This document shows positions 53,228-63,176 of a stretch of 64,000 nucleotides of DNA, in pieces. The DNA comes from Marinomonas spartinae (GTDB lineage: Bacteria > Pseudomonadota > Gammaproteobacteria > Pseudomonadales > Marinomonadaceae). The stretch spans positions 372,001 through 436,000 of the forward strand of contig NZ_FLOB01000002.1 in the NCBI RefSeq assembly GCF_900089775.1. Direction: 5' to 3'. Within the stretch, counting starts at the first letter, position 1; each line of letters opens with the position of its first letter. Under the pieces are notes generated by a model that searched no databases, was not told the DNA's origin, and saw nothing but the letters and a program-made list of their open reading frames with translations. The translations under genes and the position numbers were made by a program.

Positions 53228-53578
53228 TTATGCCACAGCAGGGCTGCCTTCGCCAATCAGTATATAAAAATCGCCCTTTTCTACACCAAGTGTTGCTTTT
53301 TTTAGGTTTTTACCTTGGCATGGTCCCGCAATACACTGGCCATCATTTGGTGAAAAAAGAGCACCGTGATGATGACATTTTATGTAATCACCATCTTCAT
53401 CAAAAATTTCTTCTGTATAACAGTTTAGCGCACGTTTTTGATGTGGGCAGCGGTTTTCATAGGCGCGCAATTCACCCTTTTGTTTGATGATAACAAATTC
53501 GCTTTGATTTACTTTGAAGTGAAGCGCTTTACCTTCAGATAATCGTTGTGCATTAGGAATTAGATGTTTATAAAACAT
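53228..53578 (-). CDS. Rieske [2Fe-2S] ferredoxin-like protein
   Basis: 116 residues from the ATG at 53578 (the frame opens at 53599, where the ribosome site is too close). Cluster ligands are Cys44-x-His46 (ENRCPHQKR) and Cys68-x2-His71 (YIKCHHHGALFSP), the Rieske pattern, in a small soluble domain like NirD or dioxygenase ferredoxins. There is no membrane anchor. No oxygenase or reductase subunit is adjacent, so its electron partner is unknown; the gene lies 99 nt upstream of the Grx2-like gene on the same strand. Confidence 0.9.
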   Translation of the reverse strand: MFYKHLIPNAQRLSEGKALHFKVNQSEFVIIKQKGELRAYENRCPHQKRALNCYTEEIFDEDGDYIKCHHHGALFSPNDGQCIAGPCQGKNLKKATLGVEKGDFYILIGEGSPAVA

Positions 53579-53935
53579 ACATTCACCACATTCTTCCAAG
53601 TAAAAAGTATTATTTATGCCAATCTTGGGCAGAGGCGTTGTTTATTGAGCATTTTCCTATAAGGAACATTGCTTCTGTCATACTGATACTATCGTGCTGA
53701 GTCAAGCCATTATACTGCGTAGCTGTGACATTAATGTATTGTCGTTTCGTGTTGCTCATCATGTCTTTACTCTCCATGACTGTTATTCTTCCTAGTTGTT
53801 GAAAATGTCAGATTACCCTATACCTTGTCAATATCAAGGTAACAAAGGTATCTTTTTTTACGTTTGGTATAAAGAGTTTATGTTTGTTGCTCTATCATGT
53901 TGCTTGCCTTTGCCAAGCTACTTATACTTGGCGCT
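53579..53935. other. Intergenic region, no feature recognised
   Basis: A gap between the Rieske gene and mrcB. A 60-codon frame at 53796-53978 overlaps mrcB and has no ribosome site, so I do not call it. No strong hairpin or operator was seen. Confidence 0.5.
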
Positions 53936-56251
53936 ATGGCTATTAAACCCCCTTCGAAACCTTCTCGTAAGTCTATGACTTCAAAAACGAAAAAGAAATC
54001 TCCCCCGAAAAAAACTCGTGGATTTTTGGGGCGAGCATGGCGTGCTGTTTTTAAATGGGGTCTGATTATTTGTTTGATCGGCAGTATTCCTTTTGCTGGC
54101 TGGGTATGGTGGCTTGATCAAAAGGTTGTGACACGCTTTGAAGGTCAGAAATGGCAAGTGCCCTCTGAGGTGCTTAGTGCGCCGATTTATTTGAAAAGTG
54201 GTGCTCCTTGGAAAAAAGCAGAACTTGAAGCGCTGCTCAAGGAAACGGGCTATCGTTTTGGACGTAATAGTCAAAAAGTCGGCTGGGCGGCAAGAAGCAA
54301 AACAAAAGTAAGTGCTCACTTGAGATCTTATGTCTATTACAATGGCTTTCATCCTAGTGAAAGGCGTATTTTCTCGTTTGTCGATGGTAAGCTACAAATT
54401 CAGTCCCTTAATGGGCACCCTGTTGCAGAAGCGAGTATTGAGCCTCAGCGCATTGGTTTTCTTTATGGCGGAAACACTGAACGCCGACAAATCTTGACCT
54501 ATCGTGATATTCCCAAGTCTTTGATTGAGATTTTAACCACAGTGGAAGATCGAGACTTTTTCCACCACTGGGGGATTTCGTTAACGGGTATTGCTCGGGC
54601 GGCATGGGTTAACTTTACTCATGATTCTCGTCGTCAAGGAGGGTCTACCTTGACTCAGCAGCTGGTGAAAAATATGTTTTTAAGCTCTGAGCGCACATAC
54701 ACTCGAAAGCTGACCGAGATCGTCATGAGTTTATTGTTGGAGTATCACTATTCCAAACAAGAGATTATTACTGCTTACATGAATGAAGTGTACTTGGCGC
54801 AAGTTGGCAATGAAGGACTACATGGTTTTGCTGCCGCCAGCCAACACTTTTTTGGTCGTCCTTTAAAGGAGCTGAATATTGATGAAATGGCGTTACTGGT
54901 TGGTATGGTTAAAGGGCCTTCTTATTATAATCCTGAACGTCATCCGAAAAGAGCATTATCAAGACGCAATACTGTTTTAGCGATTTTAAAAGATCAAGGG
55001 CGGTTGACGCCTGCAGACTATCAAATACTGGTGAAGCAGCCCATTCGCCTAGCGGACAAACGTAGGACACGTTCAATTTATGGCGATTATTTAGATCTTG
55101 TTTCTTTGCAGTTGTCTCGGGATTTTGACAAAGAGACCTTAGCAACGAAAAACTTGCGTATTTATACGGGGGTCGACATTCGTGCTCAGTTAGCGGCGAC
55201 ACGAGCTATGCGTCGTCAGGTAGCGCTTCTCGAAAGGTATGACAAACGTTTGGCGGGCTTGCAGGGTGCCATGGTGGTGACGGATCGTCAAAATGGTCAG
55301 GTACGTGCTGTGGTGGGCTCTAGTGATAAACACTATTCAGGGTTCAACCGAGCGTTGGGTGCGGTGAGACCAATCGGCTCTTTGGTAAAACCGCCTTTGT
55401 ATATGGCTGCATTAGCGACGGGGCACTATACTTGGTGGAGTCATATTGATGACAAGCGTATGCGCTTTAATGTCGATGGCAAAATTTGGGAGCCTGAAAA
55501 TTACTCACGTAAGACTCATGGTGTGGTACATCTTTATGAGGCCATGGCCCACTCTTATAATTTAGCGACGGTCAACTTGGCTCAACAAATTGGCTTTGAT
55601 CGAGTCGGTGATACCCTTCGTCAACTGGGGGTGAAGCGTCCTTTTACTATGCACCCTGCGATGGCATTGGGGGCGCTTGAACTGTCGCCTTTTGAAGTGG
55701 CGCGTATGTATCAGCCGATTGCCTCCCGTGGAAAAAGTAGTGAGCTTGGTGTGGTGTTGGCGGTCATGGATCAACATGATCATTTATTGAAGCGTTTTGA
55801 TCGCTCAACCAAAGTGCCTTTTACGGATGCTTTGCTGGCAGTAACGTTGGATGGCATGACCAAAGTGCCTGAAATCGGTACCGCTAAAGCGGCTCAACAT
55901 GCTTTTCCAGACTTGACGTTTGCTGCAAAGACAGGAACCTCTAATGGTCAGCGGGACAGTTGGTTTGAGGGGATTACTGGTGATTATGCCAGTACGGTTT
56001 GGTTGGGGGATGACGATAATGCGCCCTTAGATATCACTGGCGCAACAGGTGCACAAAAAGTGTGGATTGACTTTACTCGGCATATGAACCCTCGCTCTTT
56101 ACCTGAAACATTGCCTAATGGTGCGGTCAGGTATGATGTTCTGGATGATTCGTTTGAAATAGCCGCAAAACGTTGTAAAAATCGTGAGTCCTTAGCTTTT
56201 ATTGATGGGACTCAGCCCACCAGTTCGAGTTCGTGCTTCTGGCCTTTTTAG
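53936..56251 (+). CDS. mrcB: Penicillin-binding protein 1B (bifunctional peptidoglycan synthase)
   Basis: 771-784 residues. A short basic cytoplasmic tail (KKKSPPKKTRGFLGR) and a single helix (FKWGLIICLIGSIPFAGWVWWL) precede a UB2H-like domain (about 75-160), the glycosyltransferase with catalytic Glu in TTVEDRDFFHHWGIS and GGSTLTQQLVKNMFL, and the transpeptidase with active Ser in RPIGSLVKPPLYM (SxxK) and KTGTSNGQRDSWF (KTG). The start is uncertain: ATG at 53897, 53936 or 53975, none with a good ribosome site. The UB2H domain implies control by an outer-membrane LpoB-like activator. Confidence 0.95.
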   Translation: MAIKPPSKPSRKSMTSKTKKKSPPKKTRGFLGRAWRAVFKWGLIICLIGSIPFAGWVWWLDQKVVTRFEGQKWQVPSEVLSAPIYLKSGAPWKKAELEALLKETGYRFGRNSQKVGWAARSKTKVSAHLRSYVYYNGFHPSERRIFSFVDGKLQIQSLNGHPVAEASIEPQRIGFLYGGNTERRQILTYRDIPKSLIEILTTVEDRDFFHHWGISLTGIARAAWVNFTHDSRRQGGSTLTQQLVKNMFLSSERTYTRKLTEIVMSLLLEYHYSKQEIITAYMNEVYLAQVGNEGLHGFAAASQHFFGRPLKELNIDEMALLVGMVKGPSYYNPERHPKRALSRRNTVLAILKDQGRLTPADYQILVKQPIRLADKRRTRSIYGDYLDLVSLQLSRDFDKETLATKNLRIYTGVDIRAQLAATRAMRRQVALLERYDKRLAGLQGAMVVTDRQNGQVRAVVGSSDKHYSGFNRALGAVRPIGSLVKPPLYMAALATGHYTWWSHIDDKRMRFNVDGKIWEPENYSRKTHGVVHLYEAMAHSYNLATVNLAQQIGFDRVGDTLRQLGVKRPFTMHPAMALGALELSPFEVARMYQPIASRGKSSELGVVLAVMDQHDHLLKRFDRSTKVPFTDALLAVTLDGMTKVPEIGTAKAAQHAFPDLTFAAKTGTSNGQRDSWFEGITGDYASTVWLGDDDNAPLDITGATGAQKVWIDFTRHMNPRSLPETLPNGAVRYDVLDDSFEIAAKRCKNRESLAFIDGTQPTSSSSCFWPF

Positions 56252-56360
56252 AAAAGATATCATACAAAGTAATGCATAAATTCATTTTCATTGTATGCTT
56301 TATTTGTTGCTGATGAGTTTGCCACCTAATTGGTGTTTGTTTGAGGAGTGTTCTCAGGTT

Positions 56361-57224
56361 ATGCGTTTACACAATAAACAGCTTTTGCGCATTGTGCCAT
56401 TAATGGGGCTCTTCGGGGTCTTATTGGGCACCCAAAGCGTTTTGGCTCAGACGTCGACGAGTAAAGAACAGTGCCGCTCGTTGACTGCGACGGGCAACTC
56501 TGAGTATCCACCTTTTTTATGGCGTAATCCGAATAATCCTAATGAGTTATTAGGAGCGAATGCTTTCTTTATAAAGGCACTGAGTAAGCGTATTGGTGTG
56601 CCGATCAAACTGGAACATGTTGGTCCTTGGTCAAGAGCGCAGTCGGAAGTGAAAAGTGGGCGTGTTGATTTGATGGCTGGGGCTTTTTACACCAGTACTC
56701 GAGCCGATTATATGGATTATTTTTCCCCAGTAATGCTGCATACTACAAGTGTTGTTTGGCAGCGAAAAGGTAATCAATTTCCATTTCATTCCAAAGAAGA
56801 TTTGGTTGGAAAATGGGGTGTGACGGTGATCAATAATAGTTTTGGCCAAGTATTTGATGAGTTTGCACAGCGTCGCCTCAATATTCTTAGTGTGGCCAGT
56901 TTGTCTCAAGCATTTTTGATGCTCGCTGCAGACCGTGTCGATTATGTGTTATACGAGAAAAATCCCGGAGAAGCTTATGTTGCGATGCTCGGATTGAGTG
57001 GCAAAATTGTGCCTGTCGAGCCATCTATTAGCAGTGAAGGCTTGTATTTGACTATGTCTAAAGATTCGCCTTGTAATACAGAAGAGCTGAGACAAAAAAT
57101 TGCCAAAGCATTACGGGATATGCGTCAGGATGGCGTGGCGGAAACATCATTGATGAAAGGGTTAAAAGAGTGGGATAAAACCCATGCAAAAGAGCTTAAG
57201 TCCCTTTCCCAAAATAGTGGTTGA
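56361..57224 (+). CDS. Periplasmic substrate-binding protein (SBP family 3-like)
   Basis: About 287 residues with signal peptide LLRIVPLMGLFGVLLGTQSVLAQ. Family 3-type binding fold: SLTATGNSEYPPFLWRNPNNP, VGPWSRAQSEVKSGRVDLMAGAFYTSTRADYMDYFSPV, and a second-lobe segment LTMSKDSPCNTEELRQKIAKAL. Start at 56361 is preferred as the signal sequence begins there, although GAGGAG is 12 nt away; the frame opens at 56295. No permease or ATPase adjoins, so it may be an orphan sensor or binding protein; polar amino acids or opines would be typical ligands. Confidence 0.85.
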   Translation: MRLHNKQLLRIVPLMGLFGVLLGTQSVLAQTSTSKEQCRSLTATGNSEYPPFLWRNPNNPNELLGANAFFIKALSKRIGVPIKLEHVGPWSRAQSEVKSGRVDLMAGAFYTSTRADYMDYFSPVMLHTTSVVWQRKGNQFPFHSKEDLVGKWGVTVINNSFGQVFDEFAQRRLNILSVASLSQAFLMLAADRVDYVLYEKNPGEAYVAMLGLSGKIVPVEPSISSEGLYLTMSKDSPCNTEELRQKIAKALRDMRQDGVAETSLMKGLKEWDKTHAKELKSLSQNSG

Positions 57225-57240
57225 CAGAGAGCCGAGTCGA

Positions 57241-57287
57241 AAAAATGTAGAAGAGAAACTTGATACAGATTGTGAATCTCTTCTACA
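57241..57287 (-). terminator. Terminator of glgA
   Basis: TGTAGAAGAGA (57246-57256) pairs perfectly with TCTCTTCTACA (57277-57287). On the minus strand it is followed by TTTTTTC. It may also end the plus-strand binding-protein transcript. Confidence 0.85.
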
Positions 57288-57314
57288 GAAACAACGCTAC
57301 TTCCTAGGTTATTA

Positions 57315-58745
57315 TCAAGCAAGCTGGTTATAAAGTTCTATCCATTCATCGGTGACGGTTTCCCAGCTGAAATCATATTGCATGGCGTTAAATTGCCGTA
57401 TCCGCCACGCTTGCATATCAGCAAAGCAGGTTAAACAGCGCTCAAGTGCTTTACTCAAATCCAACGCGGTGGCATTTTCAAAGACAAATCCATTTGCTTG
57501 CTCTGTGCCTTCAAAGACGGTGTCTGCCAGTCCTCCAGTTTTTCTAACAACGGGAAGTGTTCCGTACTTTAACGCATACAACTGTGTTAAGCCGCAAGGC
57601 TCAAATCGAGAGGGGATGAGTAGAGCGTCAACGCCTGCCTGAATACGATGAGAGTAGGCTTCATGGTAGCCAATACGAATAGAGACTTGCTCAGGGTAAG
57701 ACGCTTGCAACGCTTGATAGGCGGTCTCAAGAGCTCTATCACCGGAACCCAGAATGATTAAACGGGCACCTTTGTTGAGTACCTGTGGAATGGCCTCAAG
57801 AATCAGGTCCAAGCCTTTTTGTTCTGTGAGTCGACTCACCACACCAAAGACCAGTTTAGTCGGGTCTTCTGAAAGGCCATTTTCTCTTAATAAGGCCAGT
57901 TTATTATCCAATTTTTTCTCAATGGTGTCTGGCGAATAGTGCGTTGCGATGTGATCGTCTTTTTCGGGAGACCATTGATCGTAGTCCACGCCATTTAGAA
58001 TACCTGTTAATTTATAGCGTATCGCTCGCAATGTGCCATCCATTCCGTCCCCGTATTCGCTAGTGAGGATTTCTTTTGCATAAGTTGGGCTAACGGTTGT
58101 GATGCGATCGGCATAGACTAATCCTGCTTTGAGCCCTGAAAAGCGGCCATAAAACTCCATACCATGCAAGTCTAATAATTCATTAGAGAGGCGCATATCA
58201 CCGTATCTAGCCATATCAAAACTGCCATTGTAACGCAGGTTGTGAATGGTGCTGACGATTGGAAGGTGATTGAGCTTCCAGCTTTTTAAATAGGCGGCGG
58301 CAAATCCAGTCTGCCAGTCGTTAAGATGAAGAATGTCCGCTTGCCAGCCAAGCAGATTACCATGCTGAGCCAGCATAGCGATTGCCCAAGAAAAAGCGCC
58401 AAAACGTAGGTGATTATCGACATAATCTAGGCCATTAGTGTCTAAGTAAGGCCCACCATCACGCTCATAAAGTGCTTGACATTGTACAAGCCAAATAGGA
58501 ATGTCATTTTCACGAAGGCGAGATTCTAAGAGAATGATATCGCCAATGCCAAACGGATTGCCTAAGTTGGTGCTATGATAAATAGACTCGACTTTGTCCA
58601 GTATGCCTTGGTAAGCTGGCATTATGAGTCTGACATCGAGACCCTTTTTTCTAAGCGCTATAGGGAGTGCGCCTGCGACATCAGCAAGCCCACCAGTTTT
58701 TATTAAAGGATGTATTTCGGATGCAGCAAATAGAATCTTCTTCAT
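57315..58745 (-). CDS. glgA: Glycogen synthase (ADP-glucose)
   Basis: 476 residues, standard length. N-terminal KKILFAASEIHPLIKTGGLADVAGALP contains the KTGGL ADP-glucose-binding motif; HLNDWQTGFAAAYLK, GVVSRLTEQKGLDLI and the C-terminal PSRFEPCGLTQLYALKYGTLPVVRKTGGLADTV (second KTGGL and catalytic E) are all typical of family GT5. Divergent from glgC, 90 nt apart, so both can share regulation. Other glycogen genes (branching enzyme, phosphorylase) are not in the window. Confidence 0.97.
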   Translation of the reverse strand: MKKILFAASEIHPLIKTGGLADVAGALPIALRKKGLDVRLIMPAYQGILDKVESIYHSTNLGNPFGIGDIILLESRLRENDIPIWLVQCQALYERDGGPYLDTNGLDYVDNHLRFGAFSWAIAMLAQHGNLLGWQADILHLNDWQTGFAAAYLKSWKLNHLPIVSTIHNLRYNGSFDMARYGDMRLSNELLDLHGMEFYGRFSGLKAGLVYADRITTVSPTYAKEILTSEYGDGMDGTLRAIRYKLTGILNGVDYDQWSPEKDDHIATHYSPDTIEKKLDNKLALLRENGLSEDPTKLVFGVVSRLTEQKGLDLILEAIPQVLNKGARLIILGSGDRALETAYQALQASYPEQVSIRIGYHEAYSHRIQAGVDALLIPSRFEPCGLTQLYALKYGTLPVVRKTGGLADTVFEGTEQANGFVFENATALDLSKALERCLTCFADMQAWRIRQFNAMQYDFSWETVTDEWIELYNQLA

Positions 58746-58835
58746 ATAGGTATCTTATTGATTTAGCACAGTCTCAAGAGTATACCTAAATATAAATTAA
58801 TGTAGAGTTAGCAGATAATATTTAAAGGGTGAAAT

Positions 58836-60089
58836 ATGGATTTAAACACTGCATGCATGAAAACCCTGTCAATTATTTTAGCAGGTGGGCGTGGCTCTAG
58901 ACTGAAACAATTAACTGACAACCGTGCTAAGCCTGCCGTACCTATTGCTGGTAAGTACAAAATCATTGATTTTCCACTCTCTAATTGCATTAATTCGGGC
59001 ATGCGTCGAATTGCCGTGCTGACTCAATATCGTTCTCATACTTTGAATCAACATGTGCAGCGAGGTTGGAACTTTTTACGCTCAGATTTTAATGAGTTTA
59101 TTGAGTTATGGCCTGCTCAACAGCAAACGGGTGGAGATTGGTATCGTGGAACCGCCGATGCAGTGTATCAGAACTTAGCCATGATTAATGGTTTGGGTAG
59201 TGAGTACATGCTTATTCTGGCGGGCGATCATGTCTATAAACAAGATTACAGTTTGATGCTAAAAGAGCACATTGAAAGTGGTGCTGATGTGAGTGTGGCT
59301 TGCATTGAAGTGCCTATCCAAGAGGCTGATCAATTTGGCATTATGCATGTGGATGAGGACGACAATATTATTGCTTTTGAGGAAAAACCGACCCATCCAC
59401 CAACCATGCCAGGTAACCCCAATGTTGCTCTTGCGAGTATGGGGATCTACATTTTTAATACCAAATTCTTATGTGACAATTTACGCTCTGATGCAAAGGA
59501 TGATGACTCCAGTCACGATTTTGGTAAAGACCTTATTCCTCTGTTTGTTGGTCGCTGTAAAATAAAAGCCCATCACTTTTCCCATAGTGTTATTCCAAAC
59601 GAAAGTTATCCACAAAAGCCTTATTGGCGAGATGTGGGGACGTTGACGGCTTATTGGGAGTCTAATATGGACTTGACTAAGCTCGTACCTGAGTTGGATT
59701 TGTATGATGAGAGTTGGCCCATTCGTACCGCACAGTATCAGCGTCCGGCCGCGAAATTTAATTATAATTATGAAGAACGCATCGGTACCGCACTCAACTC
59801 AGTGGTATCTGCTGGCTGTATTGTGTCGGGCTCGACGGTAGAACAGTCGATTCTTTTTAATAACGTTCGCGTTAACTCATATTCTCATGTGAATAAATCT
59901 GTGATTCTACCGCGCTGTGATATCGGGCGTCATTGTCGCCTTCATCGTGTAGTGGTGGATTCTGACTGTCGTATTCCAGAAGGAACCATCATTGGGGAAG
60001 ACCCAGCCGCTGATTCTGCACGTTTTTATCGTAATTCTGACGGTATTACTTTAGTGACTCAAGATATGATTGAGGCGTTAGATGAATAA
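58836..60089 (+). CDS. glgC: Glucose-1-phosphate adenylyltransferase
   Basis: 417 residues. LSIILAGGRGSRLKQLTDNRAKPAVPIAGKYKIIDFPLSNCINSG is the canonical nucleotidyltransferase start; YRGTADAVYQNL, EMLILAGDHVYKQDY-like region (MLILAGDHVYKQDYSLM), IAFEEKP for glucose-1-phosphate and SYPQKPYWRDVGTLTAYWESNMDL follow. The C-terminal left-handed helix domain (SVVSAGCIVSGSTVEQSILF) carries allosteric sites. AAGGG precedes the ATG at 58836. Confidence 0.97.
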   Translation: MDLNTACMKTLSIILAGGRGSRLKQLTDNRAKPAVPIAGKYKIIDFPLSNCINSGMRRIAVLTQYRSHTLNQHVQRGWNFLRSDFNEFIELWPAQQQTGGDWYRGTADAVYQNLAMINGLGSEYMLILAGDHVYKQDYSLMLKEHIESGADVSVACIEVPIQEADQFGIMHVDEDDNIIAFEEKPTHPPTMPGNPNVALASMGIYIFNTKFLCDNLRSDAKDDDSSHDFGKDLIPLFVGRCKIKAHHFSHSVIPNESYPQKPYWRDVGTLTAYWESNMDLTKLVPELDLYDESWPIRTAQYQRPAAKFNYNYEERIGTALNSVVSAGCIVSGSTVEQSILFNNVRVNSYSHVNKSVILPRCDIGRHCRLHRVVVDSDCRIPEGTIIGEDPAADSARFYRNSDGITLVTQDMIEALDE

Positions 60090-60121
60090 GCCTTTTTAGC
60101 TTCATTAGCATGTTGCATTGA

Positions 60122-60149
60122 TTAAGCCGCTCATTAAAGCGGCTTTTTC
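60122..60149 (+). terminator. Terminator of glgC
   Basis: AAGCCGC (60124-60130), loop TCATTAAA, GCGGCTT (60139-60145) followed by TTT. Confidence 0.85.
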
Positions 60150-60435
60150 GTCATATTACGTGGTTAAATAGCAAGTAAACGTGCTCTTGAATGGTATTTT
60201 CAGCATGCAAATTGCTTGAAAAATAGGATTTTAGACACATAACTCAGAACGATGAGTGTTACGATTTGTTATCCCCGCATGTTGTGGATAACCCTATTAG
60301 TGAATCTATGATAACTCTTGCGAAGGTAGAGTTGGCGGTGCTTTGTGTGGAGGTGATTAATTCTTCTCCAGTTGAGCATAAGTTGCCCGTATTGTATAGG
60401 TTCTGATCAATGATAAATCTAGTGAAAGGCTTCTT
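60150..60435. other. glgC-ribE gap with an inverted repeat
   Basis: GTTATCC and GGATAAC flank a short loop at about 60268-60292. One arm contains TGTGGATAA (60283-60291), a perfect match to the DnaA box on the minus strand, which may be chance. No FMN riboswitch was recognised upstream of ribE. Confidence 0.4.
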
Positions 60436-61068
60436 ATGTTTACCGGAATTGTTCAAGGTGTTGCGGCCGTTAAATCTATTAAAGCGGATGGCCGTAATAA
60501 AAAACTGGCAATAGAGTTTCCGATGGGCTCTATGTTAGATCAGCAGTTGGGCGCAAGTGTCGCGATCAATGGCGTCTGTTTAACGGTTTCTGAGATAAAG
60601 CAGGATATTTTATCTTTTGATGTTATTGATACCACCCTCAAATTAACCAATATCGGTTTGTTAAACGATGGCGATGGCGTTAACTTTGAACGTGCTGCCA
60701 AAATGGGTGATGAAGTGGGCGGGCATGTTATGTCAGGGCATATCATGACCACGGTGAGCGTGTCTCGAGTGGAACAGATTAACGAAAGTGTTCATATTCG
60801 TTTTACTGTTGACCGTCAAGATGAAGTGGATGCGCGACGTTATCTGTTCGATAAAGGTTATGTTGGCCTCAATGGTGCCAGTTTGACCATCAGTGACATA
60901 GGTGATGACTGGGTTGAAGTGTCACTGATTCCAGAAACGCTTCGTTTAACCACCTTTGGCAATCTTACTGCGGGCGATAAAGTGAATTTAGAAATTGATG
61001 CTCATACACAAGCCACAGTGGATACGGTTGAACGTGTCTTAAAACAACGGGGTATCGTTTTACCCTGA
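60436..61068 (+). CDS. ribE: Riboflavin synthase alpha chain
   Basis: 210 residues forming the two repeated lumazine-binding barrels. N-repeat starts MFTGIVQGVAAVKSI with ASVAINGVCLTV and GGHVMSGHIMT; C-repeat has GYVGLNGASLTISDI and the tail DKVNLEIDAHTQATVDTVERVL. It dismutates two 6,7-dimethyl-8-ribityllumazines to riboflavin. MFTGIV is the standard start (also called ribC). Single here, not in a rib operon. Confidence 0.97.
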   Translation: MFTGIVQGVAAVKSIKADGRNKKLAIEFPMGSMLDQQLGASVAINGVCLTVSEIKQDILSFDVIDTTLKLTNIGLLNDGDGVNFERAAKMGDEVGGHVMSGHIMTTVSVSRVEQINESVHIRFTVDRQDEVDARRYLFDKGYVGLNGASLTISDIGDDWVEVSLIPETLRLTTFGNLTAGDKVNLEIDAHTQATVDTVERVLKQRGIVLP

Positions 61069-61169
61069 TTTTTACTGTGTTGTTTATAATGACTTTGTCT
61101 GTTTGTTCATTTAAATAAATGGAGTCCTTGGTTGATTTTCGGTAGAATGCTCGCCAATTTCTAATCCGA

Positions 61170-61304
61170 ATGCAGACTGGTTCGTATTTTGTTGTGCTGA
61201 TTCTTCTCGCGTCGTTTTTTGTTATGACAAATAAACGGCCTAAAAGACAACAATCTCGAATTAAAGAACGCCGTATTCAACCAAATATCGCTTTTAAAGT
61301 GTGA
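61170..61304 (+). CDS. Possible small membrane protein upstream of lepA (44 aa)
   Basis: An open frame of 44 codons: MQTGSYFVVLILLASFFVMT forms one hydrophobic helix, followed by a basic tail NKRPKRQQSRIKERRIQPN. It ends 7 nt before the lepA GTG, which would suit translational coupling. No good ribosome site precedes the ATG at 61170; translation from the ATG at 61224 would give only the 26-residue basic tail. Real gene status is uncertain. Confidence 0.4.
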   Translation: MQTGSYFVVLILLASFFVMTNKRPKRQQSRIKERRIQPNIAFKV

Positions 61305-61311
61305 GTAAATA

Positions 61312-63117
61312 GTGTCTTCAAAAAATCTTAAGCACATACGTAATTTCAGTATTATTGCCCATATTGATCATGGAAAGTCGACCCTAGCAGATCGTTTTAT
61401 CCAAATCTGTGAGGGGTTGAGTGAGCGTGAAATGTCGGCGCAGGTTCTTGACTCTATGGACATTGAGCGCGAGCGTGGGATTACCATCAAAGCGCAAAGT
61501 GTGACCTTGGATTACCACGCCAAAGATGGTCAAACCTATCAACTTAACTTCATCGATACGCCAGGACATGTGGACTTTTCTTATGAAGTCTCTCGGTCAT
61601 TAGCCGCCTGTGAAGGCGCGCTTTTGGTGGTGGATGCGGCTCAGGGGGTGGAAGCTCAATCTGTGGCAAACTGTTACACCGCGATTGATCAAGGCCTTGA
61701 GGTTATGCCTGTATTGAACAAAATAGATCTACCTCAAGCTGAACCTGAGCGAGTATGTGGCGAAATTGAAGAGATTATCGGCATCGATGCCATGAATGCG
61801 GTAACCTGTTCTGCTAAAACTGGGATGGGGGTTGAAGATGTCTTAGAGAGGTTGGTGGCAACGGTTCCGCCTCCAGAAGGGGATGTGGATGCCCCATTGC
61901 AAGCTCTCATTATTGATTCTTGGTTTGATAATTATCTAGGCGTCGTGTCTTTAGTGCGCATTAAACAAGGTACTTTGCGTAAAAAAGACAAGATTTTTAT
62001 TAAATCGACTAAGCAAACGCATCTTGTGGATATGGCCGGTATTTTTACACCGAAGCGCAAAGAAACTGATATTCTTAAAGCGGGTGAAGTGGGTTTTGTC
62101 GTTGCTGGGATTAAGGACATTCATGGTGCACCTGTCGGGGATACCATTACCCATGCCGCCACTCCGGACGTCGCTCAACTAGCAGGTTTCCAAAAGGTGA
62201 AACCTCAAGTGTATGCGGGACTGTTCCCAGTCAGTGCTGATGATTATGAAGATTTTCGTGTGGCTCTGGATAAATTAACCTTGAACGATGCTTCGCTTTT
62301 CTTCGAGCCTGAAAGTTCTGATGCGTTAGGGTTTGGTTTTCGTTGTGGTTTCTTGGGGATGCTGCACATGGAAATCATCCAAGAGCGTTTAGAGCGTGAA
62401 TACGATCTTGATTTAATTACAACCGCACCGACGGTTATTTTTGAGGTCGAATTAGCAAATGGAGAGGTCATTAATGTTGATAGCCCCTCTAAAATGCCAG
62501 ACCCAGGTTCCATTAAAGAAATGCGTGAGCCGATTGTAGAAGCCAATATTTTAGTGCCACAAGAATACTTGGGTAGTGTGATTACCTTATGTGTGGAAAA
62601 GCGCGGTGTTCAAAAAGATATGCAGTTTGTCGGTAAGCAGGTGCAATTGCGCTATGAACTACCTATGAACGAAGTGGTAATGGACTTCTTTGATAAACTG
62701 AAATCTTGTAGCCGTGGATTCGCGTCGTTAGATTACAGCTTTTCACATTTTGCACCTGCTCCATTATGCCGTTTAGATATTCTAATCAACGGCGAGCGGG
62801 TGGATGCCTTAGCGTTGATCATGCATAAAGACAATGTGCAATATAAAGGTCGTGCTTTGTGTGAAAAGATGAAAGAGTTGATTCCGCGTCAAATGTTTGA
62901 TGTGGCGATTCAAGGCGCTGTCGGTGCCAAAGTTATTTCTCGTACAACCGTAAAAGCCTTGCGTAAAAATGTTATTGCTAAGTGTTACGGTGGCGATGTA
63001 AGCCGTAAGAAGAAATTGTTACAGAAACAGAAAGAAGGTAAAAAGCGCATGAAGCAGGTTGGCAACGTGGAAGTTCCACAATCCGCTTTCCTTGCAGCAT
63101 TGCAAATAGATAGCTAA
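61312..63117 (+). CDS. lepA: Translation factor LepA (EF-4)
   Basis: 601-residue ribosome-binding GTPase. G1 [17 protein letters not shown]2 region [13 protein letters not shown]3 [19 protein letters not shown]4 NKIDLPQA; the LepA-specific C-terminal domain has [21 protein letters not shown] and the basic end [24 protein letters not shown]. It begins with GTG. The neighbour lepB is the classic lepA-lepB arrangement of gammaproteobacteria. Confidence 0.98.
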   Translation: MSSKNLKHIRNFSIIAHIDHGKSTLADRFIQICEGLSEREMSAQVLDSMDIERERGITIKAQSVTLDYHAKDGQTYQLNFIDTPGHVDFSYEVSRSLAACEGALLVVDAAQGVEAQSVANCYTAIDQGLEVMPVLNKIDLPQAEPERVCGEIEEIIGIDAMNAVTCSAKTGMGVEDVLERLVATVPPPEGDVDAPLQALIIDSWFDNYLGVVSLVRIKQGTLRKKDKIFIKSTKQTHLVDMAGIFTPKRKETDILKAGEVGFVVAGIKDIHGAPVGDTITHAATPDVAQLAGFQKVKPQVYAGLFPVSADDYEDFRVALDKLTLNDASLFFEPESSDALGFGFRCGFLGMLHMEIIQERLEREYDLDLITTAPTVIFEVELANGEVINVDSPSKMPDPGSIKEMREPIVEANILVPQEYLGSVITLCVEKRGVQKDMQFVGKQVQLRYELPMNEVVMDFFDKLKSCSRGFASLDYSFSHFAPAPLCRLDILINGERVDALALIMHKDNVQYKGRALCEKMKELIPRQMFDVAIQGAVGAKVISRTTVKALRKNVIAKCYGGDVSRKKKLLQKQKEGKKRMKQVGNVEVPQSAFLAALQIDS

Positions 63118-63136
63118 GCGCAGCATGAACCTAGAT

Positions 63137-63161
63137 TTGGCCCACTTAATGTGTGGGCCGT
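63137..63161 (+). other. Intercistronic hairpin between lepA and lepB
   Basis: GGCCCAC (63139-63145) pairs with GTGGGCC (63153-63159). No T-run follows, so it more likely affects mRNA stability than termination. Confidence 0.5.
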
Positions 63162-63176
63162 AATGGAGACAGATGT

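Noticed and set aside
53796-53978. 60-codon hydrophobic frame before mrcB
   Set aside because: Overlaps the mrcB start in another frame and lacks a ribosome site.
60268-60292. DnaA box (TGTGGATAA) in an inverted repeat, hinting at an origin
   Set aside because: One exact 9-mer is expected about every other 64-kb window by chance, and no dnaA, dnaN, gyrB or AT-rich unwinding region is near.
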